This document shows positions 11,173-23,779 of a stretch of 64,000 bases of DNA, in pieces. Below the pieces are notes generated by a model. It did no database searches. It saw nothing but the letters and a program-made list of their open reading frames with translations, and was not told where the DNA came from. Origin of the DNA: Chrysemys picta bellii (taxonomy: Eukaryota; Chordata; Testudines; Emydidae). The translations under genes were made by a program, and so were the position numbers. Within the stretch, counting starts at the first letter, position 1. Each line of letters starts with the position of its first letter. The stretch is from assembly GCF_011386835.1 (NCBI RefSeq), contig NC_088801.1:17346824-17410823 (forward strand), written 5' to 3'.

Positions 11173-13681
11173 TAACTTCCCCTCACTGAACATTCAAAAA
11201 ATTATTACACCTCAGTATTTTTAGATTATTACATAGCAATTCCACACCTGCTGCAAAATAAATCCTGCATTTCCCTATTTATCATATGCCAAAATTGCAT
11301 AGTCCTATCTCAGGCAACACCTTTCCTGTCATAAATGGGAATTTAGCCTGAGATATGGCTGCAGGATTTCACTCCATGATGGTTATTCACAGAAGCAATG
11401 CTTGAAGAAGTTTCAAATTTCAAGCTTACGGTAACAGGTTTTATATTAATTATCAAGAAGGGTTCTCTTGCAGTTATGGACTTGGAAAAGTATTGTGTTA
11501 ATACACCCAGCTATAACATGTGAAAACATGTACACAGGTAGAGGCCAGAAGGATGGAATTGGTAGCTCTGTATTGTAAAAAGAATGTGGAAAGACATAGG
11601 ATGCTATAAAATTATTTAAAAATTCCACATATTTGATATCGCCGTTCTATTACTTTATCTAACTAGATTCCTATACGGCACTCCTTTCACATTCTGAGTC
11701 GCTCCCAAAATTATGACACAATCAAGTATGTCTCTATTTTTCTCTCACAAGACATCAAGCAGTTTGGGAGTTTGGGCTAGTTATGGTTTTACTGTTCGCC
11801 TGATACGATTCATACTGCATGTTATGTGCCGTATTCAAGGGTAAATTCAACAGTGTGAAGACCTTCACATTATTGCCTCAGTAGTTGATGCAACACCTGC
11901 TCATTTCCCCCTGAATGAAGAGTCGCATACTGCACGCTGTACTGAAAACTTTTTTAAGTTAACAATATACTGCAGTATTGTCATTTATTTATTTATTTAC
12001 TCCTAGAAACAAGTTTCAAGTTCCATGCTTTGAGAAGCACGAAAAGAAGTTTTTGGAAAGTTTTGAACTAGTGAAAGCAAGTTTTTTTTTTTTTAAATAA
12101 TCTTAAAACCTAAGCTATAGAATTCAACATGTACCAATACTGAAATCCATTGTCAGATTTGGTTATTCTCTGGGGAAAAGTGAAAGGAAACCTCAAATTT
12201 TAGAAACTTATCTTTTTAGCACAGATTGTAGTCTGGTTCAGTATAGATGGCCACGGGGGGAAAATTAATACATTTGAAATACATTGATATGTTTTGAGCA
12301 AAGAGACATTTTCTATTTTACATTTAATTAAAAAAAATCAATTTAAAGCATTTCTCAGTTTTGTGCCCACCCAGGCTGCCTGCTTTCAACAACCTAATAA
12401 CTAATAAATCGGATGAAAATTAATTGTCTTGACAGCTACCATAAAAATTGTAAAGGTACAAAGGAAAAATGCTGTGGCAGCATTTTCTGTCTGAGCAGGA
12501 CAGTAGCTATGGAAACTATCTTTAGAGGCCAACTGGCCTTCATCCCAGCACAACATATAAAATAAAAATGTTACCTACACTCAGAGTCAATGGCAGCAGC
12601 CTTAATTTTCAACCATTCCAGCCTTGCTAAACATTAGTTGAAACTAAATCTTCAATGATTTAATTAGAATTATAATCTGCCATAGTAGATATCTTATATA
12701 TTTAAACAATATAAAACATACATGAAGATGCTTTCATGCTTCTATTTATTATAATAACCTGATATCAGGGAGTACATAAGAGATTGTAAAACCATCAGAT
12801 ACAATCTAAAAAATAATCAGTATATAGATTCTTTAGATTCTTAACTGAAAATGTATTTTACTAATCACTAAATAATCTAAATGTTTTCATCTGATCCTGA
12901 GTGCTGATACTTTCAACCAATGAAAATGAAAAATCCAATCTCACTCAATTCTCTACTTGTCACATTTGTTTTATAAATGAATATACTTCCACTGATCCTC
13001 TAAGAATAGTTTTTCTGCTATAATCCCATCAGAACCCAACCTGCTGCACAAATGCTATAATATCAATTACTAGTCTGACAGAACCATAGCTTTTCCAAAT
13101 GGTGATGGCCTACCTTTGGAAAACTAGACGTCAAATAAGACACAGATAATCCGTACCAGAGATCTATAGAGGCAAATGGGAATCCCAATCTGCCACACAA
13201 AACAGTTATTGTAGGACAGTAATCGTAAACGATTAATGATCCACTTAAACTTTTGAAGAAAGATGTTTTCCTTGTAGAACGGTATTCTGAAAGTAGTGAA
13301 AGATTTCATTCATTAAGAAGCCTAGCAACCTGGAAGTAGGCAGGAGTGGAATGCTTCAAGTATACATACGTTTCCTCCTTTACATAGGTTAGTATTTCAC
13401 TAAACTGTACTGTCTTCTGATATTGTGGTATTCAAATACTATTTTCCATCTCAGACACTCTGTGAAACACTTGCTAAACACTTGTTTGTTTGTTTTTTAA
13501 TGTTTTGGCCCAATCCTGCAAACCTTGCTTTGCCTCCACTGCAATCTACAAAACGACCACAAAACCCTTTAGGTGCCCAAGTTTCTGCCTAAGCATATGT
13601 TATGCTACTTCCCTCTATGTGTCCCAATGCCTATATCCTGCTTGAGCCCCAAAACAAAATCACAAACTGGAGAAAGATAGG
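11173..13681. other. Repeat-poor AT-rich stretch
   Basis: I see no gene or transposon end over 2.5 kb. The part around 12470-12700 is complex, free of repeats and has several TAATTA/ATTAAT homeodomain-type words, so it could include a conserved non-coding element. That is only a guess without alignment. Confidence 0.35.
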
Positions 13682-13689
13682 CATTCAGC

Positions 13690-14517
13690 CAGGGCCGGCT
13701 CTGGCTTTTTTGCTGCCCCAGGCAAAAAAGCCTCCCACCGCCCCCCCGCTGGAGAGCGTGGCAGGGGAGGGTGACGAGCCCGACCGGAGCCCCGCTCTCC
13801 CCGACCGGCCAGAGTGCCGGGAGGAGGGCGGCAAGCCCAGCCGCGGGCCTTGCTCTCCCCGGCCGGCCGGCACGCCGGGAGGAGGGCGGCGAGCCCGGCC
13901 GGGGCCCCGCTCTCCCCGACCGGCCAGAGCGCCGGGAGGAGGGCGGCCCCGATTTTCCCAGCCGGCTGGAGCACCAGGGGGAGAGCGGACCCGCTCTTCC
14001 CGGCCGGGAGGAGAGTGGAGAGCCCGGCCGCGGCCCCGCTCTCCCCGACCGGCCAGAGCGCCGGGGGAAGGCGGCGAGCCCGGCCGCAGCCCTGCTCTCC
14101 CCGGACGGCCGGAGCGCCGGGGGAGGGCGGCGAGCCCAGCCGCGGGCCTTGCTCTCCCCGGATGGCCAGAGTGCCAGGGGAAGGCGGCCCCGCTCTCCCT
14201 GACCAGCCGGAGCGCCGGGGGGAGGGAGGCGAGCCCGGCCGCAGCCCCGCTCTCCCCGGACGGATGGAGCACCAGGGGAGGGCGGCCCCGCTCTTCCCGG
14301 CCGGCCGGAGCGCTGGAGGGAGAGCGGTGAGCCCGCTGCGGCTCCGCTCTCCCCGGCGTCGAGCCCGGCCGGGGCCTCGCTCTCCCCGACCAGCCGGAGC
14401 GCCGGGGGGAGGGCGGCAAGCCCAGCCGCGGCCCCGCTCTCCCCGGGTGAGTGCCGCCCCCCTCCAGGTGCCATCCCAAGCACATGCTTGGTAGGCTTGT
14501 GCCTGGAGCCGGCCCTG
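13690..14517. mobile_element. hAT-like element with a GC-rich minisatellite core
   Basis: The ends are cagggccggctctggc and ctggagccggccctg, and a perfect 8-bp duplication cattcagc flanks it (13682-13689 and 14518-14525). Between about 13760 and 14450 there are roughly a dozen degenerate copies of a 55-60-bp unit of the form 'cgagcccggccgcagccccg ... ctctccccgaccggccagagcgccgg'. The array has almost no stop codons, so frames of 226-292 residues appear on both strands. They are low-complexity (Pro/Gly/Arg/Ala) and not genes. The related element at 34844 has the same ends but another core. Confidence 0.92.
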
Positions 14518-14526
14518 CATTCAGCT

Positions 14527-14848
14527 ACAGAATCATAGAATATTAGGGTTGGAAGAGACCTCAGGAGGTCATCTAGTCCAATCCCCTGATCAAAGCAGGA
14601 CCAACATCAACTAAATCATCCCAGCCAGGGCTTTGTCAAGCCGGGATTTGTCAAGCCAGGCTTTTGAAACCTCCAAGGATGGAGATTCAACCACCTCCCT
14701 AGGTAACCCATTCCAGTGCTTCACCACCGTCCTAGTGAAATAGTGGTTCCTAATATCCAACCAAGACCTTCCCCATTTGAGACCATTGCTTCTTGTTCCG
14801 TCATCTGTCACCACTCAGAACAGCCTACCTCCATCCTCTTTGGATTTA
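14527..14848 (-). mobile_element. CR1 3' end fragment
   Basis: The minus-strand fragment starts with the tail agaatcatagaatat and encodes the last residues of ORF2 ([19 protein letters not shown] at 14740-14660). It has a local duplication 'gtcaagccggg/gtcaagccagg' near 14635. It abuts the duplication of the hAT-like element at 13690, which inserted beside it. Confidence 0.88.
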
Positions 14849-14859
14849 TTATAATTGTA

Positions 14860-15090
14860 ACTAGCCACTTATCTCAAGAGGAGCAACTTCAACAGGAGAG
14901 ACTGAGGGAGCCCCATATCAGAATATTCCATAGCTCAGTGATTAAAGAAGACATCTGTTCAAATCCTCTCACCACCTCTGGCAGAGATGGGGGAATTGAA
15001 CCTGGGTCTCTCACATCCCAGGTGAGTGCTCTAACCTTATAACTAATTCCCCCAGATTTAGACACCTATCTCTGGGAGAGGGGCAGCTTA
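14860..15090 (-). repeat. tRNA-derived SINE
   Basis: Read on the minus strand it contains ggttagagcactcacctggg (A-box region) and cccaggttcaattccccc (B-box ggttcaattcc), the internal pol III promoter of a tRNA gene. The other half (tagctcagtgattaa ... gttcaaatcctct in + sense) looks like a second, inverted tRNA-like unit. The unit at 18841-20190 has the same layout. Confidence 0.65.
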
Positions 15091-15711
15091 ACACATATCC
15101 TTCTCCTGAGCATCTTCCATTGGCTAGTTTACATGGCTCCCTGCCAAATATCCTGGCTTTTGTAGATCATGTTCTTAGGCACCTCTCTCTCCCCCCACTC
15201 ATCGTATAGGGAGCCAAGGCCCCTAACTTAGCTTTGATTGCAGACCTATCCTTGTGACTTTCTATGCACTGTGATACTGAACATTGCAAGGCCTAAACCA
15301 TCCTAAGTGGCTTCACTGGGACTACTCATCCAAGACAGACTTGCATGATCAAGTCTACATAAATTAAGCTCCCAGTCCTACCAGCTGCTAAATGACCCAT
15401 GCTAGGCGTTGAGTGCAATCAACACCCAGTGAGCTCAGTGGCATTCAGCACTTTACAAGATTGGACCCTCAATCATTAGCACTTCTTAACGTGACTAAAA
15501 ACACAGCATGAAGGCTGAGAGTTGATAAAGATTTATAGGTATGTTAATTATGTGTGCCAATGAGGCTGCATGTCAATAACTGTAAATAACTGATTAATTA
15601 TATTTCTGTTAAGATACCCAAGCACAGTTGAGGATTTATGTCCAAAAAACATATATCTATTTGGCAAACCAAAACTGACAAGTAAGCTGTGTGCCCGAAA
15701 CACAACACTTA

Positions 15712-15834
15712 CACAGGGTTACCAACCCTCCAGGATTGGCCTGGAGTCTCCAGGAATTAAAATTAATCTTTAATTAAAGATCATGTCATGTGATTACATC
15801 TCCAGGAATACATCCAACCAAAATTGGCAACCCT
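15712..15834. mobile_element. Small MITE ('gggttgccaaccctcc' family), copy 1
   Basis: The 123-bp element begins acagggttaccaaccctc and ends ttggcaaccct, with inverted ends. It is flanked by acactta on both sides (15705-15711, 15835-15841). The middle has the palindrome taatctttaattaaaga. A second copy is at 20492-20608. Confidence 0.8.
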
Positions 15835-17320
15835 ACACTTAGGTTTGGTGCATATGAACCACTAAAGCTGACTCTAGCCCAGGGATTGGGATCACAGTGT
15901 GTGTCCTTAACTCCAACATGCTGGTTTCATAGAAAACTACAAATCATATCCTTCTGTTACTTCAAGATAAGCTGTAGTAAAAGCATATGGGCCAGTTTCT
16001 CAGCTGTCATAAATTGGTGCAGCTCCATTTTGATCAATGCAGTTATGCTGATTTGCACACACTTGAGAATATGGCCTCATTTTAAACAGTGTGTCATATT
16101 TATTCCATTAAGTCTATAGGAATTTTGCCATTAACTTAAATGGGTGTAGGATCAGGCCCTTAGCCTGCTACGTGTTTTCTTTTGCGTCAGAAGCAAATGA
16201 ACAAATTACTACTTTTGCATGTTCCAGGCCTGGAAGTTAAACCCATCCCCTTCCTATGAATAGGGACAGCTGCTAGGAAACTTGTTGATTGGAGTGCCTC
16301 TGTATTGATTCCCAGCTGCTGTCAGATTGCAGCTATTGAGACCATGATAAAAGTCCTGTAGCATTGTCCAACCACACCAGCCTGCCTTTTCACACTCTTA
16401 TCTGTGACCTTCAATGAACTTCCAGGTGGACTTCCCATAATAAATCATTTCCCCCAACTAAAATGTCCCTGTGAAGCCTCCTTCTCAATACAAAAGGGAG
16501 AGCTTAGAGCTACATTTACTAACGGTTCTAATACTGAATAAATGTCCTCTACTTATTTATAAATTAGAACTTTGAGTCAAGTAGCTTTCTCTATCAAAAT
16601 ATTTGATGCAATTTCTCAGAAACATGTTCTTAGTTGCAGTACATATTAAAACTGATGAATGATTTAAGATCTTAAATAATTTTCTTTTTAAAATCAGAAA
16701 TGTTTCACAGGTTTCCTAGTCCCACTGACCTATAAAATGTGTTAATGATCAAAACTAGTGGGCCAAATCCAGCTCACCTGGCTTGCATGAACAGTCCGGC
16801 TACTATTTATATGAGCAGGACAGTAGGATCTGACTCCAAGGGTGATGTACATTATATCTATCCTGGAATAACTGTGGATGTGACAAGTCTTTTAAGGACA
16901 TTAAAACTGACATATCAGTTTCATTATATAGCTTATATATCAAAAGCTCATATCTCTTCCCAGTTAATATATTTCATAGTATAATTTGAAAGTCACATCA
17001 GTGGGAGTGGGATGTTCTTCAAAATGGCATCCACTGTCATGCAAGTCATGCTGCTGGGAGCAGTGCAACACACTGTTCAAAAAGGTATCCTCCATGCGGC
17101 ATGACCTCGCACTCACGGTGCATGTGAGGTCATGCCAGCAGAGGCAGGGTCACGCAGTTCCCGGAAGTACCAGAATGTCCAGTATTCTGGGAATGCAGCA
17201 GTGTCAACCTCCCCTCGCCAGGCCAGGATTAGGGTTGCAATACAGGTGCCCCCTTGACACCACAGTATAGTGCATCCATTGAATCGGAAGGCAACATCCA
17301 CACTGCCTCTGAGACAATGC
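15835..17320. other. Non-coding stretch with worn repeats
   Basis: Copies of an old dispersed repeat are visible at 15985-16165 ('gggccagtttctcagct', 'ggatcaggccct') and at 16750-16830. No gene is supported; the 94-residue frame at 16986-17270 has no recognisable family. Confidence 0.4.
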
Positions 17321-17334
17321 AGATCACAAAGCCC

Positions 17335-17492
17335 AGATGAAGGACATGAGAGCTCGGGACAAAGGGTTCTTCATCAAGGGGATGTGGTTATGGAATGACC
17401 TTCCAGAAGAGATCAAGCAAACCCAATGTCTGAGCACCTTTAGGGAACGTTGTGAAGCGTCTCTCTTAGAAAAAGTCTTTCCACCATGGTAA
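17335..17492 (+). pseudogene. LINE ORF2 C-terminal remnant
   Basis: One plus frame reads WLWNDLPEEIKQTQCLSTFR and ends LEKVFPPW before a stop at 17490. The pattern W-N-x-L-P followed about 15 residues later by F-R is the usual end of CR1/L2-type ORF2 proteins. The upstream sequence is too worn to assign a family. Confidence 0.45.
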
Positions 17493-18840
17493 TAATGACA
17501 ATCACAACGATGGCATCCATCTACCCAAATAACATTCCCACCCTCAAAAAATAAAAATAAAAATGTCTAACAAGTCATCAACCAAAAAGAGAAAACACAC
17601 TGAATAATACCCCAAGCAGATTTTTTACCCCACAAAGGGAGAAGAGCACAATGAAGTCCATGTGGGACCTCACTCTTGCTATTGATTTTATGTGCAGAGA
17701 GCTCATATACTACAGTGATGGATAGCAGTATGATAGATAGTAAATTTTAAAAATTCTGAATACGAAAATGATGAAGAGTTTGACCATTTGGTTTAACATA
17801 TTTGACTTCACTCACATAAATAATCCTTGGAAAAAAGTTTCTGGACACCCATTGTATGCAATATGTATCAAGAATATAATGCAAGTCAAGAAGAGCTCGT
17901 TTTTCCTCATTAAATATTAGGAAGTACATAATATATAGTAATTTCAGAGGTTTACCAATAAAAATGAGAATTTGTTTTGACAAGTGTAAAGCTTGACATA
18001 TATAAGTAGTGTGTGGTATGATAAAAATTCAGTTTCTTTTGGCAGCTATTACTTTACTCATCAATAACCACTGGGTATTAAATTGTTACATCTCACTCTG
18101 TAACCCTCTACAAAAGACTATCCATGGCAACACTAGCAAAGCCAATATCACATGAAAGAGAACTGGCTAGTCAAGCGTACACCATGAAATGAAACTAAGA
18201 GCTCTGCTTCATGAGCTACATATGCTGCATTTAAGCAGCCAAGATCAGAGGCAATCCTAACATGCCCATGTACACATGCCATTTATATTTTTTTAAGTGT
18301 GCAATCTTTTTATATACATTCATCTGTGTGTATGCTGGCATGCAAAATCCCATTATCATCAATGGGCATGATTCTGATCTCACATTCAATAGAAATCAGG
18401 AATTGCTGCAGTGGAGTTCTAATGGTGTGACATAAAAGTCAGGCAGTGTGTTTTGACTCTGGCTCAGTTGATAGGTGTGGCTTTGATAAAATGTCAATGG
18501 GAAAGAGTCACTTACTCCTCAGGGCTTTGAGCCAGTCCTACACATATGAAGTTGTATGTATTGTTATATACTTACGCATGAAACTAGAACTGGACTAATA
18601 ACTTTTTTTTTTCAGTTTGCTGGCCATTCTGGAAAAAAAATTGGTTCAATCTGAATCTGAAAATTCAGAAAAAATTCAGTAAATTGAAAAAGTTGACAAA
18701 AAGTTCTTTGAATGGTTGAATGAACTGTTTCATTTCAATTGTTTCCAGGAACATAAAAGCAAAAGAAATGAAGGGCTAGATTCACAAAATAGGGAGAGAG
18801 AAAGAAGGAGAAGGAGGAGGTGATGATACTCATTTTATAA
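17493..18840. other. AT-rich non-coding stretch
   Basis: No gene or clear transposon boundary is visible. Confidence 0.4.
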
Positions 18841-20190
18841 GCTTTTAGCTTAGTGGTCATGGCACCCAGCCACTGTAATTCCCTCCTCTGCTTGATGTGG
18901 AGAAAGGTTTTGTACTTTACTCCTGGGAGAATTATGCACCACTGCGCATGCACAGAATTTATGTCCCCCACAGATTTCTTTGCTTCCCCACAGAAAAATA
19001 ACTTTCTGATGGGGAAGCAAAGAGAAGCCACAATAGCAATTATGCGACCCGCCCCCCCCACCCCCACCCCAGTAGTATGTTTCAGGTGCCCAGGGCAGCT
19101 GGCAGAGAGGTAAATCACTGTGGGGCAGTGGGCGGGACTGGGGAATACTCAGCTAGCAACTGGGCTGGGGAGGATGGGAATTCCTCTTTCCCTGCATGAC
19201 ATCTGGGACCGTGCCAGACCCACCCCCCAGATTTCTCTCCTGACTGTAGGGATCTCTACAAACTCTCTTCCCCACCTCCTGCACCCATTGGTCTTCAGCT
19301 ACATGGGGAGGGATCCCTGTACAGGGAGCTGTTCCTCAATCTGTCCAACTCCCGTGCATCCAGACCCCCTCATACCCAGACCCCTCTGCTGAGCCTCACC
19401 CCGACACACTCAGAACTCCCCCCCACCATGATCCCCACTCCCCCTGCACCTGGACTACCCCAACAAGCCACACAAAAATGGATCCCCACCCTACCGAGCC
19501 CCAACCAGCTGCACCTGGATCCCCACCCCACTGAGCCCCACTCCCCCAGATCTCTCTGCTGAGCTCTATCCCCCCACACCCCTCCGCTGAGTCTCAACCT
19601 CCTTGACCCCCCTGCAATTACCATTGCACCCAGAACCACCCAACAAGCCCCTGTGCATCCAGATCCCCCTGCCCCCGGATCCCCCACTGAGCTGCCCGTA
19701 CCCAGATTGCCCTACACAGAACTCTCTCAGCCCAATCTGGATCCCCCACCCCCACATATCCCCCACATGCACTTGGATCCTATCTTGCTGAGCCTGCCTA
19801 CCCACACCTGATGCACCTGGCATGGAGAGGTAGGGCCTGGGGTGTTTCTGAGGCAGGCCTTGTCCTTGCACTGTGTCAGGGTTGGGTGCAGCCTCACCAC
19901 TGAGTGTGTCTCGGGGCGGGGGAGAAAGCTGCACAGTGATCTCCCACCTCTGTACAGCCAGTGGCTTGTACTCCCCACTGCCATGCTGGAACCTCCACAT
20001 TTATTTGACAAATTAAATTTGCAGAATTTTTAAATATTGTGCACAGAATCTTAATTTTTTTGGCACAGAATGCCCTTAGGAGTAGTACTTGGATCTCCCA
20101 GAGTGCAGGACAGCACTCTTGCCACCAGGCTAGAAGGTAGTCAGAGGCTGGGCTTTCTCAGTCTCTCCTGTTGAAGCTGTTCCACTTTCT
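18841..20190 (+). repeat. tRNA-derived SINE split by a DNA transposon
   Basis: The left part (18845-18917) has tagcttagtggtcatggcac and ctgtaattccctcctctgc, a decayed A- and B-box pair. The right part (20085-20190) continues with ggatctcccagagtgcagg and ends with the 'tctctcctgttgaagctgtt' segment also present, inverted, in the SINE at 14860. The element at 18918-20084 interrupts it with gtactt repeated at both borders. Confidence 0.6.
18918..20084. mobile_element. 1.2-kb non-autonomous DNA transposon with C-rich core
   Basis: The ends are inverted: tactcctgggagaatta at the left and tgcccttaggagta at the right, with 'gcacagaat' words in both arms. A 6-bp gtactt duplication lies at 18912-18917 and 20085-20090. 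The core (about 19200-19800) is a degenerate C-rich minisatellite with 'ccagacccccctgctgagcc' style units. Frames of 60-144 residues inside it are low-complexity. The superfamily is uncertain because a 6-bp duplication is not the hAT norm. Confidence 0.75.
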
Positions 20191-20194
20191 CTTA

Positions 20195-20489
20195 GGCTAT
20201 GTCTACATTACCCCGGTAAGTCGACCTATGCTATGCAATTCCAGCTATGTTAATAACGTAGCTGGAGTCCATGTACTTTAGGTCAACTTACCGCAGGGTC
20301 TACACTGCGGGGGGTCAATGGGAGAAAATCTCCCATCGACTTACCTTACTCTTCTTGTCAGGGGTAGAGTACAGGGGTTGACTGGAGAGCAATCTGCTGT
20401 TGATTTGATGGGTCTTTACTAGACCTGCTAAATCAACCAATGGTGGATCGATCTCAGAGCATCAAACCCGGCTGTCGTGTAGACCTGCC
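20195..20489. mobile_element. Harbinger-like MITE
   Basis: It starts ggctatgtctacattaccc and ends tgtcgtgtagacctgcc. An inner fold-back joins 'aagtcgacctatgctatg' and 'catgtactttaggtcaactt'. The left border has TTA; the right border has no clear copy, probably because the small MITE at 20492 inserted there. Confidence 0.7.
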
Positions 20490-20491
20490 GT

Positions 20492-20608
20492 CAGGGTTGC
20501 TAGCCCTCCAGGATTGTCCTGGAGTCTCCAGAAGATTAATCTTTAATTAAAGATTACGTCATGTGATGAAACCTCCAGGAATACGTCCCAATCAAAACTG
20601 GCAACCCT
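20492..20608. mobile_element. Small MITE ('gggttgccaaccctcc' family), copy 2
   Basis: It runs from cagggttgctagccctcc to actggcaaccct and shares the taatctttaattaaagatta core with copy 1 at 15712. Confidence 0.75.
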
Positions 20609-21247
20609 GCATTCTATACAATACTTTAATAGAGAGAGAAAGTACAAAAGAGAAATGCCACTATGGCCTGGTGGTTAGTATGATGCTGGAAGAGCAGGTG
20701 CCAGCTCATGCCGAGACTTCAGGCCTCAGCCGAGCAGTGACAAATTCATTACTGGAAACCAGTCAGTTTGACCTGTGTGTTAGTATGGTTAAGATGGGTG
20801 CTGGACTTATAATGATGTGTTTAGACTTTAATGCATGAAGCAATTTACAAGCATTTCATAATCTCACTTATAATATCCTCCCCTGCCCATCAGGAAGGCC
20901 TATCAAAATTAAATGGGCCATTGTGGGACATCACAATACAAAGACTTTGCTAATTGCTTCTTCACACCCATGAAGAATCTACCAGCAAAAGGGCTCCTCC
21001 TATCAATTTGAATACAGGAAGATTCTGAAAGAAAACTTTTAATCTCTTTTGCTCTGTGGACTCTCACAGGGCCAGAACTATGAAACGGAAGCAGAGATCC
21101 CCAGGATCAACCTGGGTTAGCCCTAAAAGACATTCAGAGCTGACAGATTACTACAACCCTGTCACCTTTTAAAACCATAGACTTTAAATTCTTTGTGTAT
21201 ATATGCTTGCCTGCTTTAACTGTGTAATAACTCTCTCATTTTTTTTC
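20609..21247. other. Non-coding stretch
   Basis: A tRNA-like text 'tggcctggtggttagtatga' at about 20665 may be a SINE remnant. Nothing else is recognised. Confidence 0.35.
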
Positions 21248-21250
21248 TGA

Positions 21251-21528
21251 GGGCTGGTCTACACGGGGGGGGGGGGGAAATCGATCTAAGATACGCAACT
21301 CTGAAGTCGAAGTATCTTGGATCGAATTACCTGGGGTCCACATGGCGCGGGATCGACAGCCGCTGCTCCCCCCTCAACTGCGTTACCGCCGCTCCCTCTG
21401 GTGGAGTTCTGGAGTCAACGGTGAGCGCATTCGGGGATCGATATATCGTGTCTTAACGAGACACGATATATCGATCTCAGATAAATCGATTGCTACCCGC
21501 CGATACAGCGGGTAGTGAAGACGTACCC
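21251..21528. mobile_element. Harbinger-like MITE with a perfect palindrome
   Basis: The element begins gggctggtctacacggg and ends ggtagtgaagacgtaccc. The flanking triplets are TGA and TTA. It has a 12-base G run near the left end. At 21436-21476 there are two perfect 18-bp arms (gatcgatatatcgtgtct and its complement) around the spacer taacg. Confidence 0.75.
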
Positions 21529-22189
21529 TTAGTTAATAGATCCTTAAGGCTTGTCTACCCTGGCAATTTACAGCGCTGCAATCACACCAGAATATCCCAT
21601 GGTCCCATGTCTAGGGATCTCTGTTACAATGTGGGAGACTCAAATTCTAATTTCTTTTTCACATCCAGCAGAGGTGGTAATTGAATCCAGGTCTCCCCAT
21701 CATGGGGGATTACCCAAACCACCGGGCAAAGAATTTAAAGATTACTGTCACCATCACTGAATTGTGAGTGGTGCCTAATTCTTGAAAAAAAAAATGGCCA
21801 AAACTATTCAGCGAATTGGTGTCAAACTGAATTTTTCTATGAACAAATTTATTAATTAAAAAAAATTCATACAGCTCTACATGACACAAACACCCTGAAT
21901 TATAACGAGACTTCTGGTATTTGAAATGTCACATTCCAGGATGCCTTCAGTGAATCAAGATGTACCAAGGGGAAAAGAAAACATACATGCATGGAACCCT
22001 ATTGAAGTCAGTGTGTCCCTCACTTGTTTAACAAAGCACAATTTGGCCTTTAATTACGAGGCTGGCTAACACATAAGCATATACACTGTGCATAAGCAAA
22101 AGGTCATTGTATATGGCAGCAGCTGAAAATACAGAGAAGCAAATAGTGGGAAAGATCAGTGGATGCTGCTTTTCAATTTGTTTGATGAT

Positions 22190-22500
22190 TATGACCTGGA
22201 GCAGAGCTGTGCCTACATTTACTATATTTGCTGATGACAACAAAGCTAGAATTGTTATTCAAGCCTTAAGTGACATAGCTCATCTTAAAAAAAAATTAAG
22301 GACACTACAGAAGTGGCATATGTAATAGTTGGTAGAATTTCACCTTAGCAAATGTATAGTTTATTTGTTTATCATGTGTGTTTCAATAGCCTAGAACAAC
22401 AATATACATTACTCAATAAAATCCTGGAATGCACTGCCACTGAAAGGGTTTTAGGGATTCAAGTTTGCATATTAAGAGATGAAGGCACTGTCCAATTAGA
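22190..22500 (+). pseudogene. Worn LINE reverse transcriptase remnant
   Basis: A plus frame reads TIFADDNKARIVIQ and then LRTLQKWH, the FADD catalytic block followed by the L-x-x-L-x-x-W helix of CR1/L2-type RTs. After a stop, text resembling the next block (ERVLGIQV) is seen at about 22445. There are several stops, so this is an old dead copy. Confidence 0.55.
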
Positions 22501-23770
22501 ACAAGAAAGGTCAGCAGGATCTGAGAATCTATCAAAAGGAATATTATAAACAATACAAGAAAAAATATTATAAGATTGAACAAAGACAAGTAGGGAAACC
22601 AAATGGCAGGCATTTAATTTGGTTGGAATAGTCAGGTAGTACACAGATTTAAAAGGTGACCTAGAACAGAGAGGAAGAAGAAGAGTTTATGCCCTTTTTT
22701 GCTTCTTTATGATGTATAAAGAAGTCCTGGAAGTTTGTTTTACTTTGTATTTTTTAAGTGGGAGAAACACAATTTTTTCCCCTCCTACTTTTTTTCCGCT
22801 GAGATTTCGAGTCTGGCATTGTCTGATTTTGTTGGAGGAACTGTTTGTGTTCTCAGATGTGAACTGAGAGCATTCAGTCCATAAAAGAAGAAGTGGAAGT
22901 GTTGGAACCTTGTTGGAACCACAAAAGCAATTTCAATGTTGCTAAACCATGTATTCAAAAATCATGAGTTCAGCCCCTATGATCATGAGACTGGTTTAAA
23001 AACAATACAGAATTAAAAAATTATAATAATACTTCATCTCTGTTTTTTGAGACACTAGCATTCATGTTTTTAAGTGTTTCACTGCAACAATGAAGGACAG
23101 AAACATTTCATTTTCATTTTTTTTAAAGTGACTCTCATCTAATCAGGTGACTCCAGGAGCTGGAGCTTTCAGAAAAACACCAAGTATCATGAGACTTGCT
23201 GGCAACATCACAGCTCTTCTCCCAAATATTTGTTCAAACATCTGAATTAAATGTGTTAACAAAAAGGTTTTAAGTTGTCTGAATATTTTAAAAGTCACTT
23301 CCCTTCTCAGTCAGTCAATCAATCTCTCACTTCATACTTCTACCAGTAAAACCGTGGAGATAAGACCCGGATTTCCAATGTTAAAACAGGCATACTCTCT
23401 CTCTCTCTTTAAAATCCATTATTTATAAGAAAAAATAGATACATAAGAAAGGCACAAAGCCATGTTTTCCTTTGCAAACCACTTTTCCAATCACCTCTTC
23501 CTGCTGTGGCTACTGAGCAGCAGTAGCATGTCAGGAAAAAGAAGGGGGCATCAAGCATATTGGGCAAGTATCTTAAATCAACGCCTGTGGAGTTTAAGCA
23601 CTGGTGTGATCTTCAGATCTCCCTGGTGAAATAGAACACCCATCTCCTGACTCTCAGGCCCATGTTAAATCCATGCAACTGTGTGGATTAGGAGTCGGAA
23701 GACCATGGCCAAAATGAATGATAGCTAGGTAGAGGGAGTGACTATTTTATCCTCCACCTTTAGAGCTCTT
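22501..23770. other. Non-coding stretch
   Basis: No gene is seen. There is a short (CT)n run at about 23395. Confidence 0.4.
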
Positions 23771-23779
23771 CTTCTCAAG

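Noticed and set aside
13602..14520. Five overlapping open frames of 226-292 residues on both strands
   Set aside because: They all arise from a GC-rich minisatellite inside a transposon with a perfect target duplication; the products are low-complexity Pro/Arg/Gly/Ala text without a domain.
14860..15090. Possible functional tRNA gene
   Set aside because: A- and B-box words are present, but no cloverleaf can be closed and the text continues as a SINE body.
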